Source: Xanthobacter sp. NM-25 | Lineage (GTDB): Bacteria; Pseudomonadota; Alphaproteobacteria; Rhizobiales; Xanthobacteraceae | Length of the DNA stretch: 64,000 bases | NCBI RefSeq assembly: GCF_022138605.1 | Contig: NZ_JACBFS010000002.1 | Coordinates: 124,001-188,000 of the forward strand | Reading direction: 5' to 3' | Shown: positions 36,394-45,846 of the stretch, in pieces | Numbering within the stretch: position 1 is the stretch's first letter | Layout of the letters: every line of letters begins with the position of its first letter | Notes under the pieces: generated by a model | Told to the model about the DNA's origin: nothing | The model's database searches: none | The model's input: the letters and a program-made list of their open reading frames with translations, nothing else | Translations under genes and position numbers: made by a program

Positions 36394-37764
36394 ATGCGCA
36401 TGGACCATACGCCCGAGCACATCGCAGCTTCGGTTGCCGCCGCAAGCGGCAGCGGAATACTGCCACCCCGGCGCCTTTCCGCCCCCCGCTGGCGGGTGGC
36501 CCTGGCCGCAGCGGTGCTGGGGTGCGGCCTTTTCGGCTTATCCACACCCTCGCCCGCCGGCACCGACGTCGCTCCGGCCGCCCACGCCCCATCCCCGGCC
36601 ACGACAGCCCAACCGGTGGTCGCCCACGACCTTCTCCTGGCGGGCGACGCCCAGCGCACCCGGCTGGTGGTGGATCTCAACCGCGCGGTGGAAGTGCGGA
36701 CCTTCACCCTGGCCGATCCGTACCGCGTGGTGGTGGACCTCACCGACACGGTCTTCGCCATGTCCGGCGAGGCGGGCCCGCAGCGGCGCGGCCTGGTTTC
36801 CGCCTATCGCTACGGTGTCTTCGCCGCCGGCAAGGCGCGCATGGTGCTGGATGCCACCGGCCCGGTGCGCATCGACAAGGCGTTCGTGCTCGATCCGGTG
36901 GATGATCAGCCGGCGCGGCTGGTGGTGGACCTCGTGCCGACCGATGCCGAGACGTTCCGCCGCACGGTGGCGCGCGCCACCGCGGCGGCCCAGGCGACCA
37001 CAGCGGCACCGGCGCCGGAGACGGCAACCGATGCGCGACCGGTGATCGTGCTCGACCCCGGCCATGGCGGCATCGATTCCGGCACCACCGGCTACAGCCG
37101 CTTCGCCGAAAAGAACATCGTGCTCGAAGCCGCCCTGACCCTGCGTGACAAGCTGGAGAAGACCGGCCATTACCGCGTGGTGCTGACCCGCTCCACAGAT
37201 ACCTTCATCGCCCTGGGCGAGCGGGTGCGCATCGCCCGGAAAAACCGCGCCGCCCTGTTCATCTCCCTGCATGCGGACGCTCTCGCCCGCAACGATGGAC
37301 AGGCCCGCGGCGCCAGCGTCTATACCCTCTCCGATACCGCCAGCGATGCCGATGCCGCCCACCTGGCGGAGCAGGAGAACAAGGCGGACCTGATCGCCGG
37401 CGTCGACCTCAGCGACGAGCCGGACGAGGTCGCCGGCATCCTCGTCGACCTGGCCCAGCGGGAGACCCGCAGCTTCTCCGCCCACTTCGCCCGCGATCTG
37501 GTGCAGGAGCTGAAACGCACCGTGCGCACCCATCGCACGCCGTTGAAATCCGCTGGGTTCCGGGTGCTGCGGGCGCATGATGTGCCCTCGGTTCTGGTGG
37601 AGCTCGGCTACATGTCGAGCGCCGAGGACCTGAAGCAGCTGACCTCCAGCGAATGGCGGGACCGTGTCACCGATGCCATGGCGGGGGCCGTCGACGCCTT
37701 CTTCGCCACCCGCGCCGGTGGCCCCTGGCGTGCCGCCCGGGCGGAGCAAAGGCCTGCGAACTGA
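36394..37764 (+). CDS. N-acetylmuramoyl-L-alanine amidase, AmiC-like
   Basis: The 456-residue exported enzyme cleaves the stem peptide from murein during cell separation. After a signal-anchor-like region (VALAAAVLGCGLFGL, about residues 42-57) come an AMIN domain (about 75-190, DLLLAGDAQRTRLVVDLNR) that targets the septum and an Amidase_3 zinc domain with LDPGHGGIDSG, EKNIVLEAAL, SLHADA and VLVELGYMSS (about 220-440) carrying the zinc ligands and catalytic glutamate. ATG codons at 36394 and 36400 are both possible starts. It is followed by a penicillin-binding protein gene, a common pairing. Confidence 0.92.
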   Translation: MRMDHTPEHIAASVAAASGSGILPPRRLSAPRWRVALAAAVLGCGLFGLSTPSPAGTDVAPAAHAPSPATTAQPVVAHDLLLAGDAQRTRLVVDLNRAVEVRTFTLADPYRVVVDLTDTVFAMSGEAGPQRRGLVSAYRYGVFAAGKARMVLDATGPVRIDKAFVLDPVDDQPARLVVDLVPTDAETFRRTVARATAAAQATTAAPAPETATDARPVIVLDPGHGGIDSGTTGYSRFAEKNIVLEAALTLRDKLEKTGHYRVVLTRSTDTFIALGERVRIARKNRAALFISLHADALARNDGQARGASVYTLSDTASDADAAHLAEQENKADLIAGVDLSDEPDEVAGILVDLAQRETRSFSAHFARDLVQELKRTVRTHRTPLKSAGFRVLRAHDVPSVLVELGYMSSAEDLKQLTSSEWRDRVTDAMAGAVDAFFATRAGGPWRAARAEQRPAN

Positions 37765-38082
37765 GGCCCGCGGGCAACGCACCGGCGCCCCGTCGCGAAG
37801 CGGCCATGTTTGGCCCTCATAGCAGGCGCAGCAGCGCCACCGCGATGGTGACGATGGGCTTTCGGCCGCCCCGTGGCCACCGTCCCGTCGCACCGGGGGC
37901 TTCGCGCGGATGTGATGGGGCAGTTGCGGCTGATCGGCGCCGCACGCACACATGGCACTTCGCAGCGGAGCCGAGTCGCGGTAAGGCGATGTCGCCCCTT
38001 TCTGTCCGCGCGGTGAACCGGTGCGGTTTGGGGCAGATGGTGCGTGCGGCGCGCCCTTTCTGTTGCGGAGGAACCCGGCGAG
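37765..38082. other. Gap between amidase and PBP1A genes
   Basis: About 318 bases; GGCCATGTTTGGCC near 37800 is a short inverted repeat, and the rest shows no recognisable element. A promoter for the downstream gene may lie here. Confidence 0.35.
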
Positions 38083-40491
38083 ATGCGTGTGTTGATGCGG
38101 TTTCTGGGCTTCGTGTTCGCGCTCTGCACCCTCGTCCTGCTGGTGGGGGCCGCCGGCGCCACCTATATGGTCTGGAAATATTCCAAGGACCTGCCTGATT
38201 ACACCCAGCTGCAGAATTACGAGCCGCCGGTGATGACCCGCGTGCACGCGGCCGATGGCGCGCTGGTCGCTGAATATGCCAAGCAGCGCCGCCTCTACAT
38301 CCCCATCGAGTCGGTGCCCAAGCTGGTGATCGAGGCGTTCCTCTCCGCCGAGGACAAGAATTTCTACGAGCACGGCGGCGTCGACCCCACCGGCATTTTC
38401 CGCGCCGCGTCCTTCTATCTGCAGAACTACGGCAAGAACGTCCGCCCCCAGGGCGCTTCCACCATCACCCAGCAGGTGGCGAAGAACTTCCTTCTCACCA
38501 ATGAGGTGTCCATCGACCGCAAGATCAAGGAAGCGTTGCTGGCCCTGCGCATCGAGCGCGCCTATTCCAAGGATCGCATCCTCGAGCTCTATCTCAACGA
38601 GATCTATCTCGGCATGGGGGCCTATGGCATCGCCGCCGCGGCACTGGTCTATTTCGACAAGTCGGTGGACGAGCTGAACGTTCAGGAAGTGGCCTATCTC
38701 GCCGCTTTGCCGAAGGCGCCGTCCACCTATAACCCCTTCCGCGAGCGCGCCCGCGCCACCGATCGCCGCAACTGGGTGATCGATCGCATGGTGGAGAACG
38801 GCTTCGTCACCCCCGCCGAAGGCGAGGCCGCCAAGAACGCCCCCCTCGACGTGGTGAACCGCACGTCCGGTGCGCAGATCTTCGCCTCCGAATATTATGC
38901 TGAGGAGGTGCGCCGGCAGATCTACGAGCGCTATGGCGAGAGCAAGCTCTATGAGGGCGGGCTTTCGGTGCGCACCCCCCTCGACCCCAAGCTGCAGGCG
39001 CTGTCGAAGAAGACCCTGGCCGACGGCCTGATCCGCTTCGACGAGCAGCGCGGCTGGCGCAAGCCCGTTACCACCATCGACATTTCTGCCGCCGATTGGG
39101 GCGTGAAGCTGGGCGAGGTGAAGGAGCTGAATGACATTCCCTGGCGCCTCGCCGTGGTTTTGGATGTCAACAAGGACGCCGCCCGCATCGGCCTGCAGCC
39201 GCCGCGCACCAAGTCCGGCGCCCGCTCCACCGAGCGCGAGGTGGGCCTCATCACGCCCGACGGCGCCAAATGGACCCGCCGGCCCCTGACCAGCGTCCTC
39301 AAGCCCGGTGACGTGGTCTATGTGGAAGCCCTGCCCAACCGCCAGGGACAGTTCCGCCTGCACCAGCTGCCGGCAGTGGAAGGCGCCATGGTGGTCATGG
39401 AACCCACCACCGGCCGCGTGCTGGCGCTCACCGGCGGCTTCTCCTTCGACGAGAGCCAGTTCAACCGCGCCACCCAGGCCATGCGGCAGCCGGGTTCCTC
39501 CTTCAAGCCCATCGTCTATGCCACCGCGCTCGACAATGGCTACACCCCCTCGTCCATCGTCATGGATGCGCCGTTCGAGCTGGAGCAGACCGGCCAGGCC
39601 ACCTGGCGGCCGGAGAACTATTCCGGCAAGTTCTATGGGCCCCAGACCCTGCGCTTCGGCCTGACCAATTCGCGCAACGTGATGACGGTGCGGCTCGCCA
39701 ACGACATCGGCATGCCCATCATCGCCGAATATGCCAAGCGCTTCGGCGTCTATGACGAGATGCCGCCGCTCCTGTCCATGTCGCTCGGCGCCGGCGAGAC
39801 CACGCTGATGCGCATGGTGGGCGCCTACGCCATGATCGCCAATGGCGGGCACAAGGTGACCCCCTCGCTCATCGACCGCATTCAGGACCGCTACGGCCAC
39901 ACCATCTATCGCCACGACGAGCGCGAATGCCGCGACTGCGAGGCCACGAAGTGGGAGAACCAGCCGGAACCCACCCTGATTGATCGGCGGCCGGTGGTGC
40001 TCGACCCCATGACCGCCTACCAGATCACCTCCATGATGGAAGGCGTCGTGCAGTACGGCACCGGCACCGCGCTGAAGGATCTGGGCAAGCCCATCGCCGG
40101 CAAGACCGGCACCACCAATGATGAGAAGGACGCCTGGTTCATCGGCTTCACGCCGGAAATGGTGGTGGGCGTCTACCTCGGCTACGATCGGCCCAAGCCC
40201 ATGGGCAAGGGTTCCACCGGCGGCCTCATCTCCGCGCCCATCGTGCGCGACTTCATGAAGACCGCCCTGGCGGACCGGCCGGCCATTCCCTTCCCGGTTC
40301 CCGCCGGCATCAAGCTGGTGCGGGTCGATCGCAAGAGCGGCCAGCGCACCGGCCCCGGCGGCTACGCCATCCTCGAGGCGTTCAAGCCCGGCACCGCCCC
40401 GCCGGACAGCTATTCGGTGTCGGACTACTCCGGGCCGTCCAGCGGCGGGCCTTCGGCGGCCACACCGGCCGCCACCGGCGGGCTCTACTGA
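38083..40491 (+). CDS. mrcA: Penicillin-binding protein 1A (bifunctional transglycosylase/transpeptidase)
   Basis: The 802-residue protein polymerises and cross-links peptidoglycan. After a short cytoplasmic tail and one transmembrane helix (FLGFVFALCTLVLLVGAAGATYMVW) comes the family 51 glycosyltransferase with the catalytic Glu in FLSAEDKNFYEHGGVD, then an OB-like insert, and the transpeptidase with SSFK (S472, K475), SRN in TNSRNVMTV, and KTG at 674-676. The start at 38083 follows GGAGG at 11 bases; an upstream in-frame start adds 13 residues. A stable hairpin follows the stop codon. Confidence 0.95.
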   Translation: MRVLMRFLGFVFALCTLVLLVGAAGATYMVWKYSKDLPDYTQLQNYEPPVMTRVHAADGALVAEYAKQRRLYIPIESVPKLVIEAFLSAEDKNFYEHGGVDPTGIFRAASFYLQNYGKNVRPQGASTITQQVAKNFLLTNEVSIDRKIKEALLALRIERAYSKDRILELYLNEIYLGMGAYGIAAAALVYFDKSVDELNVQEVAYLAALPKAPSTYNPFRERARATDRRNWVIDRMVENGFVTPAEGEAAKNAPLDVVNRTSGAQIFASEYYAEEVRRQIYERYGESKLYEGGLSVRTPLDPKLQALSKKTLADGLIRFDEQRGWRKPVTTIDISAADWGVKLGEVKELNDIPWRLAVVLDVNKDAARIGLQPPRTKSGARSTEREVGLITPDGAKWTRRPLTSVLKPGDVVYVEALPNRQGQFRLHQLPAVEGAMVVMEPTTGRVLALTGGFSFDESQFNRATQAMRQPGSSFKPIVYATALDNGYTPSSIVMDAPFELEQTGQATWRPENYSGKFYGPQTLRFGLTNSRNVMTVRLANDIGMPIIAEYAKRFGVYDEMPPLLSMSLGAGETTLMRMVGAYAMIANGGHKVTPSLIDRIQDRYGHTIYRHDERECRDCEATKWENQPEPTLIDRRPVVLDPMTAYQITSMMEGVVQYGTGTALKDLGKPIAGKTGTTNDEKDAWFIGFTPEMVVGVYLGYDRPKPMGKGSTGGLISAPIVRDFMKTALADRPAIPFPVPAGIKLVRVDRKSGQRTGPGGYAILEAFKPGTAPPDSYSVSDYSGPSSGGPSAATPAATGGLY

Positions 40492-40499
40492 AGATTGAC

Positions 40500-40526
40500 A
40501 GCGGGCCGTCCTTGGGACGGCCCGCT
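40500..40526 (+). terminator. Hairpin after mrcA
   Basis: AGCGGGCCGTC (40500-40510) pairs perfectly with GACGGCCCGCT (40516-40526) around a 5-base loop, 8 bases past the stop codon. No T-run follows. Confidence 0.6.
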
Positions 40527-40720
40527 GCGCTTCAGCATAGGCTACTCCGCGCAACACAATCGGCAGTTGGATTTTACAACCCGCCGTGAAAACCGCGCGT
40601 CAAGCTGTACAACGTTGAGGAATTTGCTAACTTTAACAAAGGAGTGGGCGAAGTCGGCGGATCGGCACGCTCGCCGTGCGTGCAGTCAGAGCCATTCCCG
40701 CCCCGCGGGGCGGCGGGGGG

Positions 40721-43321
40721 ATGGGCATGGGCACAGAAGGGCTGATGGAACTCAATTTCGCGGCCCTCACCCAGTGCCTGGATGCCGTCGTCTTCATCGA
40801 CGACAAGAACGACATCGTCTTCTTCAATGCCGCCGCCGAACGCCTCTGGGGCGTCTCCGCCGACACCGTCCTGCATAAGAACGTCCGCTGCCTGGTACCG
40901 CCGGAGATGCGCGCCCATCACGACGACTTCATCGCGCGCCATCGCACCAGCGGCGTCAATCGTATCGTCGGCTCGAGCCGAGAGATGCCAATCGAGCGCT
41001 GCGACGGCAGCCGCGTCTGGGGCCAGCTGGCGCTCACCGCCATCGAGCTCAACGACGCCAGCTATTACGCCGCCTTCGTGCGGGACGTAACCGAAGACGT
41101 GAGCCGGCGCGAGCAATTGCGCATCTTGTCCCTGGTGGCCGAAACCACGGGCCGGATTGTGCTCGTCACGGATTCTCACGCCAGGATTGTCTACGTTAAC
41201 CACGCCTTCACAGAGATGTTCGGCTATGCCCTTCCGGACGTGGCCGGGACGTTGCCTTTCGACCGTCTCTCGAAGGATCATGAACACCGGGAGCTGAGTG
41301 AAGGGCTGGTGGAGCGCCTGACGACGACCACCGGCTTCACCGAAGAGGTTCTTCTGCACGACAGCTCGGGAAAGGGCGTCTGGGTGTCTGCCACCTTCAA
41401 CCGCGTTCAGGATGATGCGACCGGCGAGCTGCGCAACATCGTGGCGGTGCTGGCGGACATCACCCAGACGAAGCAGATCGAGGAGCTGCAGCGCGACGTG
41501 CTGGCCGCCATCGTCTCCGACGAGCCGCTCGCCGACGTGGCCGACCTCATCTGCACCAAGGTTGAAGCCATCGCCCCCGGCGTGTTGTGCTCGCTCATCA
41601 GCGTCACCGACGACGGCCAGCTGCAACCCTTGGCCGGCCGCAGCCTGCCGCCCAGCTTCACCGCTGCGGTCACCGGCCTCACCATCGGTCCGAAGGTGGG
41701 CGCCTGCGGCACCGCCGCCTTCCTGGGTGAGCCGGTGCTGGTGGAAGACATCGCCACCAGCCCGTTGTGGGACGATTTTCGCTGGCTGCCTCTGCCTCCC
41801 GAGCTGTTGGCGTGCTGGTCCATTCCGGTGAAGCTGCGCTGTGGCAAGGTGGCCGGCACATTCGCCTTCTATTTCACCGATCGGCGCACCCCCTCCCCCT
41901 GGCACCAGCAGATCGTCAACGCCTGCGCCGGCCTGTCGGCGCTCGCCATGGAGCGGCAGGATTCCAAGCGCCATATCGACCGGCTGGCGACCATGGACAC
42001 GCTCACCGGCCTGCCCAACCGCAGCGAGCTGCTGCGTGTCATGGGCAAGGAGATCCTGCGGGCGGAGGCCCTGCAGCTGCCGCTGACCTTCCTGTTCCTC
42101 GATCTCGATCACTTCAAGGATGTGAACGACACCCTCGGCCATTCCACTGGCGATCAATTGCTGGTGGAAATGGCCCGCCGCCTGAAGGCCCAGCTGCGCA
42201 CCGGCGACATGGTGGCCCGCATCGGCGGCGACGAATTCGTCATCCTCATCCACAATTGCCGCGGCGACGAGGCGAGCCGCATAGCGAGCCGGCTGCTGGA
42301 ATACCTCGCGGCGCCCTTCAATGTGGAGGCGCTCACCCTTGCCATGTCGGTGAGCATCGGCATCGCCCTCTACCCGGACCACGGGGTGGATGCCGAAACC
42401 CTGCTGAAGCACGCAGACACCGCCATGTACGAAGCCAAGCGGGAGGGGCGCGGCAAGTTCCGCTTCTTCACCGAGGACCTCAACCAGCGGGTCCAGAGCC
42501 GCCTCGTGCTCAGCGTCGCCCTGCGCAAGGCGATCCAGAGCCACGCGCTGAAGCAATACTACCAGCCCCAGGTGCGCATCGACACCGGCACGCTGCACGG
42601 CGTGGAAGCGCTGACGCGCTGGCACGACCCGGTGCATGGCGATGTGCCCGCGCCGCGCTTCATCGCCCTGGCGGAAGAATATGGCCTCATCTCCGGCATC
42701 GACCAGTGGGGAGTGGAAACCGCCTGCGCGCAGATGGCCAAGTGGCGGGCGGAGGGGCGGCCCGTGCCCCACATTTCCGTCAACCTGTCGCCGGTCAGTT
42801 TCCGTTCCGATGCCATCGTCGACGTCATTGTCGAGGAGCTCCGCCGCCATCAGCTCACCCCCTCGGATCTGCGGGTGGAGATCACCGAGCGGGTGATGAT
42901 GGATCAGCACCCCAACTCGCTGGCCACCGCCCGCGCCATCGAGGCCCTGGGCGTGCGCCTGGCCATGGACGATTTCGGCACCGGCTATTCCAGCCTGTCC
43001 GCCCTCGCCCGCCTGCCCATCGCCGAGCTGAAGATCGACCGCTCCTTCATGCTGAGCCTGGAGCGCGACCAGCATGCCCAGGCTCTGGCCACGGCGGTCA
43101 TCCGCATCGGCCAGAGCCTGGGCATGACGGTGGTGGCCGAAGGCGTGGAGACGGACAAGCAGATGCGGCTGCTACAGGAGCTGGATTGCGACGCCGCGCA
43201 GGGCTATCTGTTCGCCCGCGCGCTCGCGCCCGCCGATTTCGAAGGCTGGCTCGAGGGGCGCCTCGCCCGCGGCTGCGGACCTGGCGCCGCGACCGGCGTC
43301 GAGCCCGCATCCCTGACCTGA
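40721..43321 (+). CDS. PAS-PAS-GAF-GGDEF-EAL cyclic-di-GMP signalling protein
   Basis: The 866-residue soluble protein resembles the Gmr/DosP class. Two PAS domains (about residues 10-130 and 135-260) are followed by a GAF domain (about 275-420), a GGDEF domain with intact GGDEF and an I-site RTGD five residues before it, and an EAL domain with GVEALTRW, the metal-binding DDFGTGYSS and EGVET. Both synthesis and breakdown of cyclic di-GMP are therefore possible; which dominates cannot be read from sequence. The start is uncertain among ATG codons at 40721, 40727 and 40745, with a G-rich tract just upstream. Confidence 0.92.
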   Translation: MGMGTEGLMELNFAALTQCLDAVVFIDDKNDIVFFNAAAERLWGVSADTVLHKNVRCLVPPEMRAHHDDFIARHRTSGVNRIVGSSREMPIERCDGSRVWGQLALTAIELNDASYYAAFVRDVTEDVSRREQLRILSLVAETTGRIVLVTDSHARIVYVNHAFTEMFGYALPDVAGTLPFDRLSKDHEHRELSEGLVERLTTTTGFTEEVLLHDSSGKGVWVSATFNRVQDDATGELRNIVAVLADITQTKQIEELQRDVLAAIVSDEPLADVADLICTKVEAIAPGVLCSLISVTDDGQLQPLAGRSLPPSFTAAVTGLTIGPKVGACGTAAFLGEPVLVEDIATSPLWDDFRWLPLPPELLACWSIPVKLRCGKVAGTFAFYFTDRRTPSPWHQQIVNACAGLSALAMERQDSKRHIDRLATMDTLTGLPNRSELLRVMGKEILRAEALQLPLTFLFLDLDHFKDVNDTLGHSTGDQLLVEMARRLKAQLRTGDMVARIGGDEFVILIHNCRGDEASRIASRLLEYLAAPFNVEALTLAMSVSIGIALYPDHGVDAETLLKHADTAMYEAKREGRGKFRFFTEDLNQRVQSRLVLSVALRKAIQSHALKQYYQPQVRIDTGTLHGVEALTRWHDPVHGDVPAPRFIALAEEYGLISGIDQWGVETACAQMAKWRAEGRPVPHISVNLSPVSFRSDAIVDVIVEELRRHQLTPSDLRVEITERVMMDQHPNSLATARAIEALGVRLAMDDFGTGYSSLSALARLPIAELKIDRSFMLSLERDQHAQALATAVIRIGQSLGMTVVAEGVETDKQMRLLQELDCDAAQGYLFARALAPADFEGWLEGRLARGCGPGAATGVEPASLT

Positions 43322-43448
43322 CCCACCATGATGGGGGCGCCGTGGCGGTGCAGCGAAGCCCGCCATTGCGAGAGACCCATGCGGGCCCCGTTTACACCGG
43401 TGCCGCCCGCCGCTATTTTCCGCCGCCCTACCCGGAGATGATGAAGCC

Positions 43449-44579
43449 ATGCGTGCGGAACTCGCCGCGAAAGTCGACGAGATCAAACAGTCGTTGGATC
43501 TGCTGCGGTCCCACATCGACGTGGACCGTTCCCGTCGGCGCCTGGACGAGCTCAATGCCATGGTGGAAGACCCCACCTTGTGGGACGAGCCCGAGCGCGC
43601 CCAGAAGATCATGCAGGAGCGCACCACCCTGGAAGATGCGCTGGGCGCCATCGACCGGGTGAGCCAGGACCTCGCCGACAATGTGGAGCTCATCGAGCTC
43701 GGCGAGGCGGAGGGTGATGAAGGGGTGGTGGGTGAAGCCAGCATGGCTCTCGACACCCTCAAGGCCGAGCTCGCCCGGCGCGAATTGGAATCCCTGCTCT
43801 CGGGCGAGGCCGATTCGAACGACACCTATCTCGAAGTCCATGCGGGCGCCGGCGGCACCGACAGCCAGGACTGGGCCGAGATGCTGCTGCGCATGTATAC
43901 GCGCTGGGCGGAACGGCACGGCTTCAAGGTGGAGCTGATGGACGAATCGCAGGGTGAGCAGGCCGGCCTGAAGTCAGCCACCATCCAGGTGAAGGGGCAC
44001 AATGCCTATGGCTGGCTGAAAACCGAGGCCGGCGTGCACCGGCTCGTGCGCATCTCCCCCTTCGATTCCAACGCCCGTCGTCAGACCTCCTTCTCCTCCG
44101 TCGACGTCTACCCGGTGGTGGACGACCGCATCGTGGTGGACATCAAAGAGGCGGACGTGCGGGTGGACACCATGCGCTCCGGCGGCGCTGGCGGCCAGCA
44201 CGTGAACAAGACCGAATCGGCGGTGCGCCTCACCCACATTCCCACCGGCATCGCGGTGGTGAGCGAGGGCGACCGCTCCCAGCACAAGAATCGCGCCACG
44301 GCCTGGAACATGCTGCGCGCCAAGCTCTATGACCTTGAACTGAAGAAGCGGGAGGCGGAAGCCGCCGCCGAGCAGGCCGCCAAGACCGACATCGGCTGGG
44401 GTCACCAGATCCGTTCCTACGTGCTGCAGCCCTATCAGTTGGTCAAGGACCTGCGCACCGGCGTCACCTCCGGCACCCCGCAGGAGGTGCTCGACGGCGA
44501 TCTCGACGCTTTCATGCAGGCCGCGCTCGCCCAGCGCGCCTACGGCGGCGGACCGGAGCAGGTCGAAGACGTGGATTGA
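43449..44579 (+). CDS. prfB: Peptide chain release factor 2
   Basis: The 376-residue protein ends translation at UGA and UAA. It has the SPF recognition tripeptide in VRISPFDSNARR and the GGQ motif in RSGGAGGQHVNKTE that triggers peptidyl-tRNA hydrolysis. The reading frame is continuous from the start, so the programmed +1 frameshift used to autoregulate prfB in many other bacteria is absent. The closest upstream gene lies 128 bases away; a bidirectional terminator separates it from the convergent nrdB. Confidence 0.97.
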   Translation: MRAELAAKVDEIKQSLDLLRSHIDVDRSRRRLDELNAMVEDPTLWDEPERAQKIMQERTTLEDALGAIDRVSQDLADNVELIELGEAEGDEGVVGEASMALDTLKAELARRELESLLSGEADSNDTYLEVHAGAGGTDSQDWAEMLLRMYTRWAERHGFKVELMDESQGEQAGLKSATIQVKGHNAYGWLKTEAGVHRLVRISPFDSNARRQTSFSSVDVYPVVDDRIVVDIKEADVRVDTMRSGGAGGQHVNKTESAVRLTHIPTGIAVVSEGDRSQHKNRATAWNMLRAKLYDLELKKREAEAAAEQAAKTDIGWGHQIRSYVLQPYQLVKDLRTGVTSGTPQEVLDGDLDAFMQAALAQRAYGGGPEQVEDVD

Positions 44580-44634
44580 CGCCGGATGTGGATTGAGCCC
44601 GGGTGGCCACGGGCCGCCCTTTCCTCCTGAAGTA

Positions 44635-44671
44635 AGACAAAGGCCGCGGCGCGAGACCGCGGCCTTTGTCT
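44635..44671. terminator. Bidirectional terminator between prfB and nrdB
   Basis: AGACAAAGGCCGCGG (44635-44649) pairs perfectly with its complement (44657-44671). The CTTTGTCT end gives a weak U-rich tail on the plus strand and the mirror image does so on the minus strand, serving both convergent genes. Confidence 0.8.
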
Positions 44672-44680
44672 ATCCCGCCC

Positions 44681-45832
44681 TCAATCCCAGGCCAGGGCGC
44701 CGCCGTTCTGGTATTCGATGACCCGGGTCTCGAAGAAGTTCTTTTCCTTCTTCAGGTCCATGGCCTCGCTCATCCAGGGGAAGGGGTTCTCCGCCTCGGC
44801 AAACACCGAGGCGAGGCCGAGCTGCGCGCAACGGCGGTTGGCGATGACGTGCATATATTGCGCGCACAGTCCCACATTCAGGCCCAGCAGGCCGCGGGGC
44901 ATGGTATCGCGCCCATAGGCCACCTCCAGTTCCGCCGCATCCTTGAGCATGCCGCGCACCTCGTCCTGAAACGCCGGCGTCCACAGATGCGGGTTTTCCG
45001 CCTTGATCTGGTTGATGACGTCGATGCCGAAATTCAGGTGAATGCTCTCATCCCGCAAGATGTACTGATACTGCTCGGCAATACCCACCATCTTGTTGCG
45101 CCGGCCCAGCGAGAGGATCTGCGCAAAGCCGGTGTAGAACCACATGCCCTCGAAGACGACGTAGAAGGCAACCAGATCGCGCAAAAAGGCTTGGTCCGTC
45201 TCGGCGGTGCCCGTGGCGAACAGGGGATCTGCCAGATTCTGCGTGTAAGCGAGGGCCCAGGCGGCCTTGTCGGTAATGGAAGGCTCTTCGCGATACATGT
45301 TGAACAGCTCGCCTTCATCAAGGCCCAGGCTTTCGACAATATATTGGAAGGTGTGGGTGTGAACCGCCTCCTCGAACGCCTGGCGCAGCAGATATTGCCG
45401 GCATTCGGGATTGGTGAGATGGCGATAGATGGCGAGCACGATATTGTTCGCCACCAGGCTCTCGGAGGCGGCGAAGAAGCCGAGATTGCGCTTCACCATG
45501 CGCCGCTCGTCCTCGGTCAGCCCGTCCCTCGACTTCCACAAGGCGATGTCCGCCTGCATGGAGACCTCGGTGGGCATCCAATGATTGTTGCAGGCAGACA
45601 GATACTTCTCCCATGCCCACTTATATTTCATGGGTAGGATCTGGTTCACATCCGCCCGCGCATTGATCATGCGCTTTTCATCCACGCTGACCCGGCCACC
45701 GGAACGATCGATGGCACCAAGTCCGGTGGCATCCGCCGGCGGCGGCTCGGCCCTCTGCCCGGATGCCGTCGGGAGCACCGGCGCATCGGAAAAGGGAGGG
45801 GCCGCGGGCTCCGACCAATCGAGCATGTCCAT
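44681..45832 (-). CDS. nrdB: Ribonucleotide reductase small subunit, class Ic type (Phe in place of the radical Tyr)
   Basis: The 383-residue protein is the metallocofactor subunit of aerobic ribonucleotide reductase. The metal ligands are visible: E124, E155, H158, E228, E262 and H265. Position 162, four residues after H158, is Phe (HTHTF) where class Ia enzymes have the radical-bearing Tyr, and the first ligand is Glu rather than Asp. This is the signature of class Ic enzymes such as that of Chlamydia, which use a Mn/Fe centre instead of a tyrosyl radical. AAGGAGAT precedes the ATG. It lies 14 bases downstream of nrdA in one operon under a cobalamin riboswitch. Confidence 0.95.
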   Translation of the reverse strand: MDMLDWSEPAAPPFSDAPVLPTASGQRAEPPPADATGLGAIDRSGGRVSVDEKRMINARADVNQILPMKYKWAWEKYLSACNNHWMPTEVSMQADIALWKSRDGLTEDERRMVKRNLGFFAASESLVANNIVLAIYRHLTNPECRQYLLRQAFEEAVHTHTFQYIVESLGLDEGELFNMYREEPSITDKAAWALAYTQNLADPLFATGTAETDQAFLRDLVAFYVVFEGMWFYTGFAQILSLGRRNKMVGIAEQYQYILRDESIHLNFGIDVINQIKAENPHLWTPAFQDEVRGMLKDAAELEVAYGRDTMPRGLLGLNVGLCAQYMHVIANRRCAQLGLASVFAEAENPFPWMSEAMDLKKEKNFFETRVIEYQNGGALAWD

Positions 45833-45846
45833 ATCTCCTTGCCCGT

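Noticed and set aside
36538..40557. Minus-strand open frame of about 1340 codons
   Set aside because: It runs antisense through the amidase and PBP1A genes, both of which have full catalytic motifs; its product has no recognisable domain.
40574..43075. Minus-strand open frame of about 830 codons
   Set aside because: Antisense shadow of the PAS-GAF-GGDEF-EAL gene.
43449..43530. Programmed +1 frameshift in prfB
   Set aside because: The reading frame is continuous from an N-terminus that matches the full-length family; no internal early stop is seen.
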